Shown here: positions 29,389 to 32,500 of the stretch, piece by piece
Numbering within the stretch: the first letter of the stretch is position 1
Layout: each line of letters begins with the position of its first letter
Origin: Chromera velia
Taxonomy: Eukaryota; Sar; Chromeraceae
Length of the DNA stretch: 32,500 bases
Direction: 5' to 3'
Assembly: GCA_018398765.1 (NCBI GenBank)
Contig: JAHBMJ010000038.1
Coordinates: forward strand, 22,501 to 55,000
Position numbers and translations under genes: made by a program
Notes under the pieces: generated by a model
What the model saw: the letters and a program-made list of their open reading frames with translations, nothing else
Databases searched by the model: none
Told to the model about the DNA's origin: nothing

Positions 29389-30772
29389 TCTGTGTGCTCC
29401 CGCCGATATCGGGAAGAAACAAAGCTCTCTCAATCCATTCATCCATCTGTCTATGCACACATCTATCTATCTATCCATGTCCGTTTGTCTGTCTTTCTCT
29501 CTGTCTCTTCATCCATCTCTCTGTACTGCAGGTCCTTCATCCTTCACAAAGAACGAAGACAAAAGACAGAGGGAGAGAGAGAGGGGGGNGGGGGGGGGGG
29601 GGGGGGAGAGGGAGAGAGAGAGAGACTTTGTGCATACAGAAGGGACCCGCCTACTCCTTCGCGATGTCAGCCGTCGATCGATCCTGTTCCCAAAACATCA
29701 TTCTAATTTTGTTCTCTTGGATTCTCCGAAGACTGAAAGCACCGCTCGCTCCAACCGACCCTCATTCACACACTCATTCCACTTTTCCCCGGGTCCCCAC
29801 CGATCTGGAATTCCAATCCATAGTCCCTTCTGACCTTGCAACGGGGGTCCGAGCATTCCCTTGCCCCCCACGGGCAGCTTCGGCGTCTCCTTCCACTGCC
29901 GCGCCCCCCCTTTCTGTAGACAGCGCACCTGTTCCTTAGCTCCTTCAGACAGCTGCACGAGTCTGTGGTTGAGGAACACGTGGGTGTTCAGGGAGCGTTG
30001 GTCCAGGAATGCCCTCTGGCAGTGCGCGTTGGGGCAAATCCTCAAGAGCTTCAGCTCCAACGGGTGCAGGTGATCGATCGAGGACACTGGGCACTTGCAC
30101 CTGCACACACAAACACATGGGAGTGAGGGAAGGGGGGAAGCCAGGCGACTCTCTTCTCTACACAATCATCGACGCGGGGCGAAAGAGACGGCGAACATGA
30201 GCATATGAGCGAGTGAGAGAGAGAGAGGGAGGGGGGGGAGGGAGGGAGAAAGGAAGCTTCAGCCAAATGAACCTTCACACAAGGAGCCCATCGCCACAGA
30301 GCCTGTGATTGTGCCAGATGAGAAAGAGACGTGGGTAGGAAAGCGAAAACGCGTCTTTCTGTTTCGACTTCTACAGACAACTCACCGAGGACATCCAGCA
30401 GTCATCGCTTCCTCTCCGCACGTCTTGCACATCAGATGGTAACATGGTACCTGCAAAAAAAGGTAAGGGTGGAAGGGTAAAATGTGCCTCGGAAGGAACA
30501 ACGGCAGACAGGCTGGGTGCCCGGAAAAAAGAGTACACCTTGAAAGGAGACGGCAGATTCATTTGAAGGACTATTTTTTTCTGTCTTCTCAGGGACACGC
30601 CGTTTCTTTCACTTTCACTGACCGTGCGAACACTGATGGCAGCTGGCACCTCACAGACTGCACAGACCGGAAAGGGCAGCTCTGTTGCCGGGTGGTCCGG
30701 CGGGAGCGCAGGCACGAGATGGACCCGCACGCCTGGCGTCTCGATGAAGTAGGGCTGTGGCTGGTGGTACAT
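27854..30772 (-). CDS. HAKAI-type E3 ubiquitin ligase (RING, C2H2, Pro-rich tail)
   Basis: HAKAI (CBLL1) is a RING E3 ligase and a subunit of the m6A-writer-associated complex in animals and plants. Exons: 30772-30623 (from ATG), 30450-30386, 30100-29929 and 28453-27854 (stop TGA). Phases join to 328 residues. The RING is split over three exons: C37, C40, C53, H55, C58, C61, C70, C73, with spacing x2-x12-x1-x2-x2-x8-x2. It is followed by C94-x4-C99-x12-H112-x4-H117 (ICPNAHCQRAFLDQRSLNTH), the HAKAI-type zinc finger. The C-terminal exon is Pro/Ala-rich with an acidic patch (SDDEDEESLDDLSP), as in known HAKAI tails. The first exon extends to an acceptor at 30790 and could continue into an upstream exon ending at 30855, so the true start may lie further 5'. 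The last intron is 1.47 kb and holds microsatellites and an ambiguous base. Confidence 0.85.
29578..29624. repeat. Poly-G/GA tract with an undetermined base
   Basis: A GA run passes into about 25 G with one N at 29589, then back to GA. It lies in the last HAKAI intron and is most likely a sequencing-difficult tract. Confidence 0.9.
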
Positions 30773-30860
30773 CGATCGTGCCGGGAGCTCTGTTGGATAG
30801 ACAAAGGAAACAGGGAGAATTCAAGGCTCCAGGATTCAGCCAGGAGTACTTTACCCTTTG

Positions 30861-31424
30861 GCAGCGCTTCTGAGTGATTCAAAAATGGAAGTGACGGGGG
30901 CTTTCGACCTCCAGAGGAACACTAACCGTCTCCGAGTCTCTCCAGAATCACTGAACACAAATTAGCCTCAACCAGACCGAGATGGCTGAATGCGCATTCC
31001 AAGACTTCTGAATTAGGGGTTCTGACACTCTCACGCAGTTCGTCAGTGCACCGTTTGAAATGTGAAAACTGATTCAATCGACATCAAAACTTCAAAAGTG
31101 AGTTTCAATGCTGAAAAGAGCGCAATAGCGCGCCCTTGTGATCCTGACACAAATTCCGCCAAAACCAAAACTTCGGAGACGGCCGGCAAAAATGCAACGT
31201 CGACAACAGTTCGAACCTGCAATAAAGACACTTGCTGCTACAGAGCCACAAAGACAACAACGAAGTCACACTTTGACACCTACACGGATGGAATACAGAC
31301 GGAGCAGTTGCTCTGCTCAAAGTGCGTCAAGTTGTCGACAACAAGCGAAGTAATGTCGATTCGTTGAAGTCAAAAATCACTCACTCTCCAGTCTCCCTTC
31401 CTTTCGTACATCTGATCTGCCTCC
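30861..31424. promoter_or_regulatory. Intergenic region between divergent HAKAI-like and plastid-targeted genes
   Basis: It separates a - strand and a + strand gene and so should hold both promoters. An open frame at 31062-31367 is Thr/Lys/Ser-rich and starts at GTG; I regard it as chance. No named regulatory site was identified. Confidence 0.3.
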
Positions 31425-32200
31425 ATGACAGTCTTCAGGCTGGCATCTTTGGCGCCCTGTGCCGCCCTCTTGTTCCTCTTTCGGCACAGTGCAGCATTCA
31501 ATCTGTCCCCTTTGTCTTCCGGGGAGGGGCGCACCGTTGGGGCTGACTTCCTCGCGAGACGGCGGCGCCAACAATCACAAGAACCTGCCGGAGTTCTGCA
31601 CAGCGGGTCCCTCAAAGCCCCCCTCTCGAATCTGTACAAACCAACAAAAGTGCGGGCATTTCTCGATGCATGGCCGGTCAGTCAAAGTCAACCTCGCTGG
31701 GGATGTTCCTCAAAGAGACACACAGAAGACCAGGGTCTAACTACTTTGTCTGCTTCGCCTGAGTTGTGTCTTCTTCCTTCTCTCACTCACCTTCCTTGCA
31801 GGAAAACGAGGAGAGAGAGATGAAGGCCATGACGATGCTGATCAGCGACGAGGCGCCATTGGTCGGTTGGCTTTGGGGTGGCCCCCTGTTCCCCTCTTCA
31901 TTCATTCCTTCCTTCCTTCCTTCCTTCCTTCGTGTCCCGTCTCCAGGTTCTCCGTCTCGCCCCTTCTTCCGTGCCCCTCCCTTTTCCGCAAACACCCGCG
32001 CAGACGTTCAGACCCACCCTGCCTCTTTGCTGTTGGTGCTCTGATCCATTTCTCGCAAGCTTCCAGCCCAACAGGCTTCCAGGAGTACTCAAGTGTACAT
32101 ACAGGCAAAGTCCCGCACTGCCCCCCCCCCCACTGGTCCTGCAGGCTCCAGGGTCAAAAACGTTGATGAAGGTGGAAGAGGAAGACATCAACAAATTGAT
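31425..32200 (+). CDS. N-terminal part of a plastid-targeted protein, function unknown (runs off right edge)
   Basis: Exons 31425-31649, 31802-31861 and 32145-32200 join in phase (GTGCGG/TTGCAG, GTCGGT/CTGCAG) and continue past a GTGAGT donor at 32201, giving about 113 residues. Residues 1-24 form a signal peptide (hydrophobic core CAALLFLF, end RHSAA) followed by Phe25. The next 50 residues are Arg/Ser-rich (ADFLARRRRQQSQ), like a transit peptide. Cleavage just before Phe is the hallmark of import into red-derived complex plastids, as in diatoms and relatives. The mature part visible is acidic (ENEEREMKAMTMLISDEAPL, then KVEEEDINKL) and matches nothing I know. An alternative is a secreted protein. 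Confidence 0.6.
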
Positions 32201-32276
32201 GTGAGTGAGTGAGTGAGTGAGTGAGTGAGTGAGTGAGTGAGTGAGTGAGTGAGTGAGGGAGTGAGTGAGTGAGTGA
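32201..32276 (+). repeat. GTGA microsatellite starting at a splice donor
   Basis: About 19 GTGA units begin directly at the exon 3 end of the plastid-targeted gene, so each unit repeats the donor word GTGAGT. One unit is interrupted (GGGA) near 32257. Confidence 0.9.
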
Positions 32277-32500
32277 CCCAATGAGTGAGACTCAAACCTG
32301 TAGCCGGACAGTGTGCTGACAAAAGTTTCTGTCTCCTGTCCGTCTACGGCAGGTTCCTGTCCGTTTGCTTTTATTTGTGTGACAGTGTTACGAGGGAAGA
32401 ATCCCTCTGAAATTCTCCTCGAGGTTTAGAGAGGTGCTCGTATACGGCACGACAACTCCCCTGCTCCCTGAACCCTTCTGCATGTGACACTTTCTTTTCG
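32277..32500. other. Right edge, probably intron
   Basis: No confident exon. A candidate acceptor (CTACGGCAG, ending about 32352) precedes sequence too short to judge. Confidence 0.3.

Noticed and set aside
29578-29624. Poly-G tract as a biological signal
   Set aside because: It contains an undetermined base, so an assembly or sequencing artefact is the simpler explanation.
31062-31367. 101-residue Thr/Lys-rich frame as a gene
   Set aside because: It starts at GTG, has low complexity and lies in the promoter interval of two divergent genes.
1-32500. tRNA, rRNA or other structured RNA genes
   Set aside because: I looked for tRNA-like arms and conserved boxes and saw none that I could support.

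Overview
This is nuclear DNA of a eukaryote. Genes are split by GT-AG introns, there are no operons or Shine-Dalgarno sites, and microsatellites and transposable elements are abundant. One predicted protein (31425 onward, + strand) starts with a signal peptide followed directly by Phe and an Arg-rich leader, the kind of bipartite presequence used by algae with red-derived complex plastids. My best guess is a chromerid-like photosynthetic alveolate; a stramenopile alga is the main alternative. This placement is an inference.

Layout. 1-2112 (-): most of the N-terminal half of RPAP1, running off the left edge. 3091-6091 (-): a complete three-exon TMEM222/RTE1-like (DUF778) membrane protein whose first intron is packed with GACA-repeat satellites. 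6989-7918 (+): a single-exon organellar translation initiation factor IF-3, divergent from TMEM222. 8005-8740: an inverted copy of the same GACA/TCTG satellite. 9418-17102: a 7.7-kb CACTA/EnSpm-like DNA transposon with inverted ends, hairpin-forming subterminal repeats, a Tnp2-type transposase pseudogene (+), a convergent second gene (-), and two 388-bp MITE copies inside it. 17276-25269: a region of + strand exon-like segments, several with in-frame stops, of unrecognised family. 25715-27399: a 1.68-kb LTR element of TRIM size with a perfect 5-bp target duplication. 27854-30772 (-): a HAKAI-type RING plus C2H2 E3 ligase. 31425-32200 (+, partial): the plastid-targeted protein.

The host genes are housekeeping: RPAP1 in RNA polymerase II assembly, HAKAI in the m6A-writer-associated complex, IF-3 in organelle translation, TMEM222 in the endomembranes. 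They do not form an evident pathway. The most interesting pattern lies in the repeats. The two MITEs differ by 11 transitions and no transversions, the two LTRs by 20 transitions and 2 transversions, and the premature stops in the transposase frame are all of types reachable from Gln, Arg or Trp codons by C:G to T:A changes. Together with scattered AT-rich, CTAG-rich islands this suggests a cytosine-deamination or RIP-like process acting on repeats.
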